This document shows, one piece after another, positions 1-6,298 of a stretch of DNA of 44,264 bases (within the stretch, counting starts at the first letter, position 1; the number at the start of each line of letters is the position of its first letter). A program made the position numbers and the translations under genes. Below the pieces are notes generated by a model. The model had not been told where the DNA came from. It made no database searches and worked only from the letters and a program-made list of their open reading frames with translations. This DNA comes from RGIG7450 sp045633565 (lineage in GTDB: Bacteria; Bacillota; Clostridia; RUG12999), in NCBI GenBank assembly GCA_045633565.1, contig JAZQYO010000016.1, positions 1-44,264 on the forward strand. Direction: 5' to 3'.

Positions 1-18
1 CCGCTTTTGTGTTTTAAG

Positions 19-43
19 GATCGGTTTATGCCGGTCTTTTTTT
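19..43 (+). terminator. Rho-independent terminator of a gene left of the window
   Basis: GATCGG (19-24) pairs with CCGGTC (31-36) with one G-T pair around a 6-nt loop, followed by seven T. It would end a plus-strand transcript whose gene lies outside the window, inside the mobile element. Confidence 0.55.
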
Positions 44-73
44 ATGCCAGAAATCAAGTGAATGTCACATTTT

Positions 74-380
74 GTCGGACGATTTTTCAAAGAAATTTCA
101 AAAAAGGGGTTGAAAAATGGCCCTTTTTTCTGTTGGTATATGAGGGTTTTTTTTGAAATGTTGTTAAAATAGCAATTTATGTCGAACGATTTTTAAAGTT
201 TTTTAAAATAAGGGCTTCAAAAATTGCTTTTATTTGTCCTTACTTATGAGGGGTTTTTCTTATTTAAGAAAAATTTCGGAGTTCAACATACGAGATTTTT
301 AATTATTTTTCAAAAAGAGGTTTACAAACGGCTGTTTTTTCTCCTTATAAGTGAAGGGTATTTTTATAAAAGAATTTTTC
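74..380. repeat. Three degenerate ~100-bp AT-rich direct repeats
   Basis: Three units begin with GTCGGACGATTTTT (74), GTCGAACGATTTTT (181) and a weaker GTTCAACATACGAGATTTTT (281). Each contains an A-rich run, a GGGGTTGA/GGGCTTCA/GAGGTTTA block, a T-rich block and then TATGAGGG, TATGAGGGG or AAGTGAAGGG. Spacings are 107 and 100 bp. Units 1 and 2 can fold as hairpins (A6G3 with C3T6; AAATAAGGGC with GCTTTTATTT). No ORF is visible. They may be iterons, regulator sites or weak promoter/terminator modules of the element; the sequence does not decide. Confidence 0.6.
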
Positions 381-435
381 AAAGCTGAAGGTTTCGTTCA
401 CCTTTGGCTGATATCATTATCCTAAACCTAAAAAA

Positions 436-694
436 GATGTCGAAAACTTTTTTAAAAATTTTTTTCAAAGGTATCACTTTTTGATACCTTTGACTGTTAT
501 GATGTGTTTGACAGATAAAAAATATTTTTTAAAATTTTTTTGAAACCACCCAAATAATGGTGGGTTTAGCTGTTATGATGGCAGTAGAAAGAGAAATTAA
601 AAAATTTTTGTTCATTTCTTAAGGTTTGGCTGTCAAATATGATTTAATAAAATTAGAAAAACAAAATTTTATCATTTGGTAAGGTTTGAACCTT
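436..694. repeat. Second degenerate repeat set with hairpins
   Basis: Units of about 70-76 bp carry an A/T tract followed by a hairpin. CAAAGGTATCA (466-476) pairs with TGATACCTTTG (482-492). AAACCACC (543-550) pairs with GGTGG(G)TTT (559-567). AAGGTT-TG-AACCTT lies at 681-694. The first two hairpins are each followed by the same CTGTTATGATG (494-504 and 570-580). Stem sequences differ while the stems are kept, which suggests structure or dyad symmetry matters. A TTGACA (508-513) and TAAAAT (530-535) pair could be a promoter in front of the second hairpin. No coding potential was seen from 1 to 977. Confidence 0.55.
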
Positions 695-763
695 CAAAAT
701 GTTAAGATAAAATTGAACCTTGACAAAGAAAGCACGCAAGATAACGGCGTTGCAGTATAACAC

Positions 764-903
764 AAAAACAGATGCATATAATGATACTTCTGCTAAGTCA
801 CAGTCCGAGCGTTAAAAGCGTCGCAGGCAATGATAGCAGTCCGGGCGGATGCCGGGAAGGTGGAATTCCTATGGTACAGTTTAGCAAACTGTCATCTGTT
901 TTT
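764..903 (+). ncRNA. Candidate structured noncoding RNA of the mobile element
   Basis: A perfect 11-bp closing stem joins AAAAACAGATG (764-774) to CATCTGTTTTT (893-903), and the 3' side runs on into T904, as in an intrinsic terminator. Inside, CTGCTA..TCA (790-800) pairs with TGATAGCAG (831-839) across a 2-nt bulge. ACAGTTT-AGC-AAACTGT forms a 7-bp hairpin (876-892), and GGAATTCC and CCGG palindromes lie between. The segment is clearly richer in GC than its AT-rich flanks and has no convincing ORF. A -10-like TATAAC at 756-761 would start transcription at the base of the closing stem, but no good -35 is placed for it. I do not recognise a known RNA family. Orientation is inferred from the longer T run on this strand. 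Confidence 0.6.
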
Positions 904-977
904 TAGAAACAAACAATCCGTATATGAGTTGTTATGCAAAGAAGAATTACATCATAAAATTATGAGAGGTGGTAGAA

Positions 978-1145
978 ATGGATGAATATAAAGTTCAATT
1001 CTTCATAGCAAGTGATGATGAGCAAGAGGTAAAACTCTCAAGCTTAAATGAAAAGGAAGTGGAACATTGGAAAAGAGAGCTTGAAGAGCAAGCGCTCTTT
1101 GAATACTACAATAGAAAAATAAAAATTCAAAGCAAAAAAATTTGA
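978..1145 (+). CDS. Small acidic/charged protein (55 aa) upstream of recombinase
   Basis: The ORF opens with ATG after a good Shine-Dalgarno GAGAGGTGG (964-972) five bases upstream and encodes MDEYKVQFFIASDDEQEVKL..., 55 residues with many Glu and Lys. The middle part (NEKEVEHWKRELEEQALFEY) looks helical and amphipathic. There is no signal peptide or membrane segment. It sits between the candidate RNA and the serine recombinase inside the mobile element. A hairpin with a T run follows the stop, so it may form its own short transcript. I do not recognise the family; a DNA-binding accessory factor, excisionase or regulator would fit the position but is not shown by the sequence. Confidence 0.55.
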   Translation: MDEYKVQFFIASDDEQEVKLSSLNEKEVEHWKRELEEQALFEYYNRKIKIQSKKI

Positions 1146-1149
1146 TTTC

Positions 1150-1201
1150 AAAAAGCGGCATTGATACAATAATCGTATAGAATAAATAGTTGCCGTTTTT
1201 T
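1150..1201 (+). terminator. Long-loop hairpin with T run ahead of the recombinase
   Basis: AAAAAGCGGCA (1150-1160) pairs with TGCCGTTTTTT (1191-1201), with one G-T pair, around a 30-nt loop, just before the recombinase ribosome site. The loop holds TTGATA (1161-1166) and GATACAAT (1163-1170). The latter resembles a sigma-E -10 box, but I find no matching -35. It may separate the small ORF from the recombinase or attenuate the latter. Confidence 0.4.
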
Positions 1202-1222
1202 CAGGGAAGGAGGTTAAACAAA

Positions 1223-2671
1223 ATGAAAGTAGCGGCAGCTTACATACGAGTTTCTACTGATGATCAGCTTGAGTACAGTCCTGACAGTCAGTTAGAAAAA
1301 ATAAGACTCTATGCGGAAAGAAATCAAATTTTATTGCCAAAAGAATTTATATTTGTAGATGAAGGCATCAGCGGAAGAAAAACTAAAAACAGACCCGCAT
1401 TTAACGAAATGATAGGTCTTGCGAAGCGTAAACCAAAACCTTTTGATGTTATCTTGGTTTGGAAATTCAGCCGATTTGCACGAAATCGTGAAGACAGTAT
1501 CGTTTATAAATCTATGCTCCGAAAAGAGCATAATATTGATGTTGTATCGGTCAGCGAAGACATTGGTGATGATAAGTTATCCATCCTAATTGAAGCTATC
1601 ATAGAAGCAATGGATGAGTTTTACAGCATCAACCTTGCAGAAGAAGTAAAACGTGGTATGACAGAGAAAGCCAAAAGAGGCGGTGTTCTTTCGATCCCCG
1701 GCTTTGGTTACAAAGTGGAAAACGGTGAGTATATTGTTGTTCCTGAAGAAGCAGAGATTATACGGAAGGTTTTCAACGATTATGTGAACGGCAAAGGCCT
1801 TTTAACAATTGCAAAGGCTCTGAATGCTATGGGAGTAAGAACACATCGTGGAAACAAAATCGAAAACAGAACTGTTGAATATTGGCTTAATAATCCGGTG
1901 TACATAGGTAAAACCCGTTGGAATCCTGACGGTAAGCTGTCGAGAAATTATTTGGCAGAAACTGCAATAATAACCGATGGTCCCCACGAATCTATTATTG
2001 ATATAGAAACTTGGGATAAAGCTCAGGAAAAAATGAAGGCACAAAAAGAACGATTCCGTAAGTACTATAATCCTGATAGAAAGGGATTGTCCCATTGGTT
2101 GACAGGACTTCTCAGATGTGAAAAGTGCGGCAAAGTTTTGTCTTATCAGAATGGGTTCTTCGGTTGTTCAGAACGAAGCAGAGGGAAATGCGAAGGTGTT
2201 GGATATATAAAAGCCGAAAAAGCATCTGATATTATTCTTGATATTTTATCTGACATTGAACTTCCAAACGTAGAACTTAATTTTGCTGAACCTGAATTAA
2301 TCGAGGAGATAACTTCTAATGATGACAGCAAAATAATCTCAACACAGATTCAAAGACTTGAGATTCGTTTAGAACGAGTAAAACTTGCTTATGAAGACGG
2401 TGTTGACACTTTGGAAGAATATAAGGAAAATAAAAAATCTATTCTTGATGAGATAGAAAAGTTAAAAGAAATGCTTGAAACAACCGGAGAAGATGAGCCA
2501 GAAGATGAAGCCCCAATTGACAAAAAAGAGCTTCGCAGATTGACCGAGGTTTTGAAAGATGCTGATGTAAGTAATGTAGATAAGAACAACATGGCAAGGA
2601 CAATTTTTAAAGAAATCATAAAAGGAGGAAAAGACGGAAAGTCCCTAAAATGCGTATTTTGGAGGCGTTAG
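1223..2671 (+). CDS. Large serine recombinase (site-specific integrase/excisionase)
   Basis: It cuts and rejoins attachment sites of the element through a serine-DNA intermediate. The resolvase catalytic domain occupies residues 1-150 with nucleophile Ser11 in YIRVSTDDQ and the arginine-rich SRFAR motif at 83-87. The recombinase domain follows at about 165-270 (GFGYKVENGEYIVVPEEAE). A zinc ribbon with CEKCG and later cysteines lies near 300-330, then a charged coiled-coil tail. The length of 482 aa is normal for the family. The start chosen is the ATG nine bases after AAGGAGG (1207-1213), not the upstream in-frame ATG at 1190. The gene ends 16 bp from a dyad inside cotJC, so this is very probably the enzyme that inserted, and could excise, the element. 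The family includes SpoIVCA of the skin element as well as integrases of conjugative transposons. Confidence 0.93.
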   Translation: MKVAAAYIRVSTDDQLEYSPDSQLEKIRLYAERNQILLPKEFIFVDEGISGRKTKNRPAFNEMIGLAKRKPKPFDVILVWKFSRFARNREDSIVYKSMLRKEHNIDVVSVSEDIGDDKLSILIEAIIEAMDEFYSINLAEEVKRGMTEKAKRGGVLSIPGFGYKVENGEYIVVPEEAEIIRKVFNDYVNGKGLLTIAKALNAMGVRTHRGNKIENRTVEYWLNNPVYIGKTRWNPDGKLSRNYLAETAIITDGPHESIIDIETWDKAQEKMKAQKERFRKYYNPDRKGLSHWLTGLLRCEKCGKVLSYQNGFFGCSERSRGKCEGVGYIKAEKASDIILDILSDIELPNVELNFAEPELIEEITSNDDSKIISTQIQRLEIRLERVKLAYEDGVDTLEEYKENKKSILDEIEKLKEMLETTGEDEPEDEAPIDKKELRRLTEVLKDADVSNVDKNNMARTIFKEIIKGGKDGKSLKCVFWRR

Positions 2672-2686
2672 TAAGGCTACTCTAAC

Positions 2687-2709
2687 ATTTTGGTACGCTC
2701 CACCATATT
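2687..2709. other. Probable attachment site (element/cotJC junction)
   Basis: ATTTTGGT (2687-2694) and ACCATATT (2702-2709) form an imperfect dyad (6 of 8 positions) around ACGCTCC. This is the layout expected for half-sites of a serine recombinase. CotJC homology on the minus strand ends within this spacer or left half-site. The partner copy would be at the other end of the element, outside the window, so the core cannot be defined here. Confidence 0.5.
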
Positions 2710-2791
2710 GGCTGACGATATAACTTGCAAGCTGGGGGTTAGGATTTTTGATTTTTATCGGAAACTGAAGTTTTTTCTGATATTGCCACAT
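2699..2791 (-). pseudogene. cotJC: cotJC 5' fragment, interrupted by the mobile element
   Basis: A frame starting with ATG at 2791 after GGAGG reads MWQYQKKLQFPIKIKNPNPQ and continues to ...SQYGG, the typical start of the manganese-catalase-like spore coat protein CotJC, whose family members are about 190 aa. After codon 31 the sequence no longer matches the family and a stop appears at 2645-2647 in element DNA. The junction coincides with a recombinase-type dyad next to a serine recombinase gene. The gene is third in cotJA-cotJB-cotJC, with a stop-to-start gap of 14 bp from cotJB. As it stands it encodes a truncated 49-residue chimera. It could be restored if the element excises precisely, provided the 3' part is intact at the far end. 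Confidence 0.85.
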
Positions 2792-2805
2792 AGTCTATCC
2801 TCCTT

Positions 2806-3045
2806 TTATTCCCATGGCCATGGACCGTCTATCCAGGTCCATCTGTCACCTGAATTAACGCCGTTTATAGTTAAGGGACCATAGTTATGCTCATATTTTT
2901 CTTTGAGTTCATCAAGTTTTTCCGAAACTGATGCATATATGCGCAGAGCTTTGGTATCGTTTGGATGAGTGTCAAGATAAAGTGCGAGCTCAATCACAGT
3001 AAAGTCGTACTGTTTTATTTCTTCAAGAAGTCTTAATTTATCCAT
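2806..3045 (-). CDS. cotJB: Spore coat protein CotJB
   Basis: The 79-residue protein carries the CotJB signature: an N-terminal helical part with ALYLDTHPNDTKAL and the C-terminal YGPLT...WTWIDGPWPWE. CotJ proteins are mother-cell made components of the inner spore coat in Bacillus, where CotJC needs CotJA for deposition; here that role is inferred from the family. The start is the second of two adjacent ATG codons, seven bases after GGAGG. The first ATG, at 3048, overlaps the cotJA stop as ATGA, so the two are translationally coupled. The length is close to that of the Bacillus protein. The gene is intact although the next gene, cotJC, is split. Confidence 0.93.
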   Translation of the reverse strand: MDKLRLLEEIKQYDFTVIELALYLDTHPNDTKALRIYASVSEKLDELKEKYEHNYGPLTINGVNSGDRWTWIDGPWPWE

Positions 3046-3296
3046 CATCCTACCTCCGCTCCGTACATTCCGAAAGGCTTGTCGAGTTCGGGGAAAATAG
3101 TACCGCGGCATAATCCTTCCGCAGGAGAATATATATCATTAAACGTCTGAACGGGGACGAACGCATAGCCAACTGTACCCATGCAGGTGCCACACATATC
3201 GCCGCTTGACGGTGGAACAACGGGTGGTTTTACCTGGCCGCACATGCAACCGCAGCCCGGTTTTGTCGGAGTGTTTGGTGTGGTGTTGTTTTCCAT
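3045..3296 (-). CDS. cotJA: Spore coat-associated protein CotJA
   Basis: The 83-residue protein has a proline- and cysteine-rich N-terminal region (PGCGCMCG, DMCGTCMG) and the conserved CotJA core YAFVPVQTFNDIYSPAEGL followed by GTIFPELDKPF. It is the first gene of the cotJ operon. The six cysteines in the N-terminal half are unusual relative to Bacillus CotJA and may allow cross-linking or metal binding in the coat. The ribosome site is weak (CAGG). A sigma-E-like promoter is proposed just upstream. Confidence 0.9.
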   Translation of the reverse strand: MENNTTPNTPTKPGCGCMCGQVKPPVVPPSSGDMCGTCMGTVGYAFVPVQTFNDIYSPAEGLCRGTIFPELDKPFGMYGAEVG

Positions 3297-3324
3297 TTAA
3301 CCTGATCCTTTCTAAATAGATTTG

Positions 3325-3352
3325 TGTATATCCACACACTATAAGTATATGA
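3325..3352 (-). promoter_or_regulatory. Possible sigma-E promoter of the cotJ operon
   Basis: On the minus strand TCATATA (3346-3352) is followed after 13 bases by GATATACA (3325-3332), resembling the sigma-E pair KMATATT and CATACAMT. The Bacillus cotJ operon is known to be sigma-E dependent. The -10 match is only partial. Confidence 0.35.
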
Positions 3353-3389
3353 AAAAAGCAGCAGGGCGGTTACTTTTCCGACCTGCTGC
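3353..3389 (-). terminator. Rho-independent terminator upstream of cotJA
   Basis: GCAGCAGG (3358-3365) pairs with CCTGCTGC (3382-3389), and the minus-strand transcript then runs into six T. It insulates cotJA from tyrS and from the candidate mini-gene, whose stop codon falls in the hairpin loop. Confidence 0.75.
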
Positions 3390-3468
3390 TTGCATTTAAA
3401 AGTATTTGCTTTAAAAGCTCCTGAGGGTTGTCACTCAGACTTAAAAAACTGATATCAAAAGATTGCAA
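3370..3468 (-). CDS. Candidate 32-residue mini-gene between tyrS and cotJA
   Basis: A short frame reads MQSFDISFLSLSDNPQELLK and ends ...SSRSEK. It starts with TTG (or GTG at 3477) behind AAAGAGGAG, which itself is the 3' arm of the tyrS terminator hairpin. The codons look like protein coding (amphipathic LSDNPQELLKQILLN helix) and the stop lies in the loop of a second terminator. The pieces fit a translated mini-gene, but ORFs this short arise by chance and no homologue is recognised. Confidence 0.35.
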   Translation of the reverse strand: MQSFDISFLSLSDNPQELLKQILLNASSRSEK

Positions 3469-3509
3469 AAAAATCACTCCTCTTTTCAGTATACACTGGA
3501 AAGAGGAGT
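3467..3509 (-). terminator. Rho-independent terminator of tyrS
   Basis: ACTCCTCTTT (3476-3485) with AAAGAGGAGT (3500-3509), extended by CAGT/ACTG around ATAC, gives a hairpin of about 15 bp. It is followed on the minus strand by seven T (3467-3473). Confidence 0.85.
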
Positions 3510-3516
3510 TTTATGA

Positions 3517-4716
3517 TTATTCTGCAATAATTTTATGGTAAACTTTTTTACCTTTTTTGATTACATATTCAGATGCATCAGCAAATGCAAAATCAATATC
3601 AACCTTTTCACCGTCAACCGACACACCGCCCTGCTGAATAAGTCTTCTTGCTTCAGATTTTGAAGGGCAGAGTTTTGCGGCAACAAGTACATCCATAATA
3701 TTCATGCCGTTTACTGCAAGAGTTGTTGATGGCATATCTGCTGGAGCGCCGCCTGCAGAGAAGAGATTTGTTGCAGTCTGCTGAGCTGCGAGCGCATTTT
3801 CTTCGCCGTGAACAAGTTTTGTAACCTCAAATGCAAGGCGTTTTTTAGCTTCGTTAAGCTGAGCGCCTTCCCATTTCTCCATTTCTTCAATCTCTTTAAG
3901 GTCAACGAATGTGATAAGCTTTAAGAAACGGCAAACATCGGCATCGTCAACATTTCTCCAGTACTGATAGAAATCGTAAGGAGAAACCTTTTCAGGGTCA
4001 AGCCAGAGTGCACCTTTAGCAGTTTTACCCATCTTTTTGCCTTCGCTGTTGGTGAGGAGGGTGAACGTCATACCATAAACCTGCTGACCTTTTTTGCGTC
4101 TTACAAGGTCGATACCGCCTAAGATATTACTCCACTGGTCATCACCGCCAAGCTCAAGTTTACAGTCGTAATTTTCGTGAAGCATTAAAAAGTCAAAGCT
4201 CTGCATAAGCATATAGTTGAATTCCAGGAATGAAAGACCTTTTTCAAGCCTTGTCTGGAAACATTTTGCTCTGAGCATTTCGTTTACAGAAAAGCATGTG
4301 CCGATGTCACGGAGAAAATCAACATAGTTAAGTTTTAAAAGCCAGTCAGCGTTGTTAACCATAATAGCTTTGTTTTCAGAAAAATCAATAACAGAAGAAA
4401 GTTGTTTTTTGAAACACTCACAGTTGTGCTCAATGGTTTCGGGAGTCATCATCTGACGCATATCAGTTCTGCCGGAAGGGTCACCAACCATACCGGTACC
4501 GCCACCAACGAGCGCAATAGGAGTATGACCTGCGTTCTGCATGTGACGCATTACAACCATCTGAAGAAAATGGCCAACATGAAGGCTGTCCGCAGTGGGG
4601 TCAAAGCCTATATAAAATTTAATTTTTTCTTTGCCAAGCAATTCACGCAGTTCATCCTCGTGAGTAACCTGAGCGATAAGTCCGCGTGCTTTTAGGGTGT
4701 CAAATACGTTTTCCAT
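3517..4716 (-). CDS. tyrS: Tyrosyl-tRNA synthetase
   Basis: This cytosolic class I enzyme charges tRNA-Tyr with tyrosine. The HIGH motif is HVGH (46-49) within FYIGFDPTADSLHVGHF, the KMSKS-type loop is KMGKT (228-232), and an S4 RNA-binding domain lies at about 335-399 (KSEARRLIQQGGVSVDG). The 399-aa length is normal. It uses ATG with AAGGAG eight bases away. It is monocistronic, with a sigma-A promoter upstream and a strong terminator after it. I looked for a T-box leader in the short region upstream and saw none, unlike many Firmicute tyrS genes. Confidence 0.97.
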   Translation of the reverse strand: MENVFDTLKARGLIAQVTHEDELRELLGKEKIKFYIGFDPTADSLHVGHFLQMVVMRHMQNAGHTPIALVGGGTGMVGDPSGRTDMRQMMTPETIEHNCECFKKQLSSVIDFSENKAIMVNNADWLLKLNYVDFLRDIGTCFSVNEMLRAKCFQTRLEKGLSFLEFNYMLMQSFDFLMLHENYDCKLELGGDDQWSNILGGIDLVRRKKGQQVYGMTFTLLTNSEGKKMGKTAKGALWLDPEKVSPYDFYQYWRNVDDADVCRFLKLITFVDLKEIEEMEKWEGAQLNEAKKRLAFEVTKLVHGEENALAAQQTATNLFSAGGAPADMPSTTLAVNGMNIMDVLVAAKLCPSKSEARRLIQQGGVSVDGEKVDIDFAFADASEYVIKKGKKVYHKIIAE

Positions 4717-4752
4717 AACAAGTCTCCTTGGTATAATTGTAATTATTTAAAT

Positions 4753-4781
4753 ATTTTATCATATAAAATATAAAAATTCAA
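4753..4781 (-). promoter_or_regulatory. Sigma-A promoter of tyrS
   Basis: On the minus strand TTGAAT (4776-4781) and TAAAAT (4753-4758) are separated by 17 bases. Confidence 0.6.
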
Positions 4782-4811
4782 GCATTTATTGAATTATTTG
4801 ATGAAAATGGC

Positions 4812-4840
4812 TTGACATATAGTAAACCATGTGCTAAATT
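4812..4840 (+). promoter_or_regulatory. Sigma-A promoter of the MATE gene
   Basis: TTGACA (4812-4817), a 17-bp spacer and TAAATT (4835-4840). The spacer contains the loosely symmetric TAGTAAACCATGTGCTA, which could be a regulator site but is too imperfect to call. Confidence 0.6.
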
Positions 4841-4887
4841 AAAGTTGTTTTAATTGAAAACAGGCTAAAAGTCCGGGGGCGATAAAT

Positions 4888-6252
4888 ATGAAAATGAAAA
4901 ATGTTGATATGCTAAGTGGCTCTGTTTTTAAAGGGATGCTTTCCATGACCATTCCGATTATGGTCATGAATGTTATGCAGCTCATGTTCAGCGTTTTGGA
5001 TATGACAATACTTGGGCAGTTTGCAGATGATTCGGCAGTTGGTGCAGTTGGTGCCTGCGGGTCGCTTTTGGTGTTCTGCACAAGTTTGCTTATCGGTATT
5101 TCTGCGGGTACAAATGTTGTTGTTGCAAATTCAATCGGTAAAAATGACCCTGAAGCAACAGGGAGATATGTTGGTTCATCATTGTTGTTTTCGGTAATAG
5201 GCGGTATAATTTTGCTTATAATCGGCATAACTTTTGCTGAAACTTTTCTGGGGTGGATTAATTGCCCTGAAAAACTTATGGACCAGGCAGTACTTTACTT
5301 TAAAATTTATTTTTGCAGTGTTCCTGCAATGGTGTTTTACAGTTTCTGCGCAGCAATACTCCGTGCAGCAGGGGATACACGAAGACCATTTATTTTTATG
5401 CTGCTGACCAGTTCTTTAAAGGTGGCGTTAAACTTTATTCTGGTTAAGTTTTGCAATATGTCGGTAGCAGGCGTCGGTATTGCAACGGTTGCGTCCAGTA
5501 CTGCTGCTGCGATACTATTCTTTATAACGCTTTTAAGAAGTAAGGATTCAATCAGGTTTCAATTCAGACATTTCCGGTTTTATTGGCCGGAAATTAAAAA
5601 CATGCTTCGTATCGGTGTTCCCACAGGGGTGCAAAGTTCACTTTACACACTTGCAAACTCGGTAATTGCTGCGGCAGTAAACAGTTTTGGCCCTGATGCT
5701 ACAACAGGCATCTCAATAGCAAACCAGTTTGACGGAATATTATATCAGGTTGCACTTGCACCTTCGTATGCAGTAATACCTTATGTTGCGCAAAATGTTG
5801 GCGCAGGGAACTTTGGGCGGGTTAAAGAAGCAGTCAGTAAGGCGACCATTATCACAGTGTTTTTTGGGGCTACGCTCGGGTTTTTATCGGCAATTTTCTC
5901 GGCTCAGTTGTCGTCCATAATGTCCAAAACGCCTGAGGTAATTATGTATTCGCAGCAAAAAATGATAATTGTTTCAAGTACATATTTTATTTGCGGTATA
6001 AACGAAGTTTTGTGCGGGTCGCTCAGAGGCCTCAACAGACCAATTGTTCCGACTGTTTCGGCACTAATTTTCCTGTGCCTGTTAAGATTTGTCTGGGTTT
6101 ATTTCATATTCCCGTTTTATCCTAATCTTACTTTCCTGTATCTTGTGTGGCCGATAGGATGGATTTGTTGTATAGTAACAGGACTTGCGTTTTATATTCC
6201 AACACTGGGAAAATTGCAAAAAAACAGTATTGCATCGGCTCAGTTAAACTAA
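4888..6252 (+). CDS. MATE-family multidrug/cation exporter
   Basis: This integral membrane exporter of 454 aa has the two-bundle, 12-helix MATE pattern. It opens with MLSMTIPIMVMNVMQLMFSV and shows typical features such as the GTDTxRP-like AAGDTRRPF (about residue 160) and a second-half repeat starting near 230 (LRIGVPTGVQSSLY). Such proteins use Na+ or H+ gradients to expel drugs or metabolites; the substrate here is unknown. It starts with ATG after GGGGGCG. It is a single gene between its own promoter and a bidirectional terminator, with no neighbouring regulator gene. Confidence 0.93.
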   Translation: MKMKNVDMLSGSVFKGMLSMTIPIMVMNVMQLMFSVLDMTILGQFADDSAVGAVGACGSLLVFCTSLLIGISAGTNVVVANSIGKNDPEATGRYVGSSLLFSVIGGIILLIIGITFAETFLGWINCPEKLMDQAVLYFKIYFCSVPAMVFYSFCAAILRAAGDTRRPFIFMLLTSSLKVALNFILVKFCNMSVAGVGIATVASSTAAAILFFITLLRSKDSIRFQFRHFRFYWPEIKNMLRIGVPTGVQSSLYTLANSVIAAAVNSFGPDATTGISIANQFDGILYQVALAPSYAVIPYVAQNVGAGNFGRVKEAVSKATIITVFFGATLGFLSAIFSAQLSSIMSKTPEVIMYSQQKMIIVSSTYFICGINEVLCGSLRGLNRPIVPTVSALIFLCLLRFVWVYFIFPFYPNLTFLYLVWPIGWICCIVTGLAFYIPTLGKLQKNSIASAQLN

Positions 6253-6258
6253 AGAAAA

Positions 6259-6296
6259 AAGGCTTGGTTCAAAAGAACCAAGCCTTAAATTTTTTT
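6259..6296. terminator. Bidirectional terminator
   Basis: AAGGCTTGGTTC (6259-6270) and GAACCAAGCCTT (6275-6286) form a perfect 12-bp stem with an AAAA loop and T runs on both strands. It serves the convergent MATE and stalk/CAP genes. Confidence 0.9.
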
Positions 6297-6298
6297 GG

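Noticed and set aside
74..694. CRISPR-like array
   Set aside because: The units are 70-107 bp, degenerate over their full length, and have no alternation of constant repeats with unique spacers; no cas genes are near.
850..905. Cobalamin riboswitch resemblance (GGGAAGGTGGAATTCC)
   Set aside because: The B12 box and upstream helices are missing and the following gene is in a mobile element, so the likeness is superficial.
2690..2884. Plus-strand 64-codon ORF across the cotJC/cotJB junction
   Set aside because: It is antisense to clear cotJC and cotJB sequence and has no ribosome site.
4717..4887. T-box leader for tyrS
   Set aside because: Only about 170 bp separate tyrS from the divergent MATE gene; the T-box sequence, specifier stem and antiterminator were not seen.
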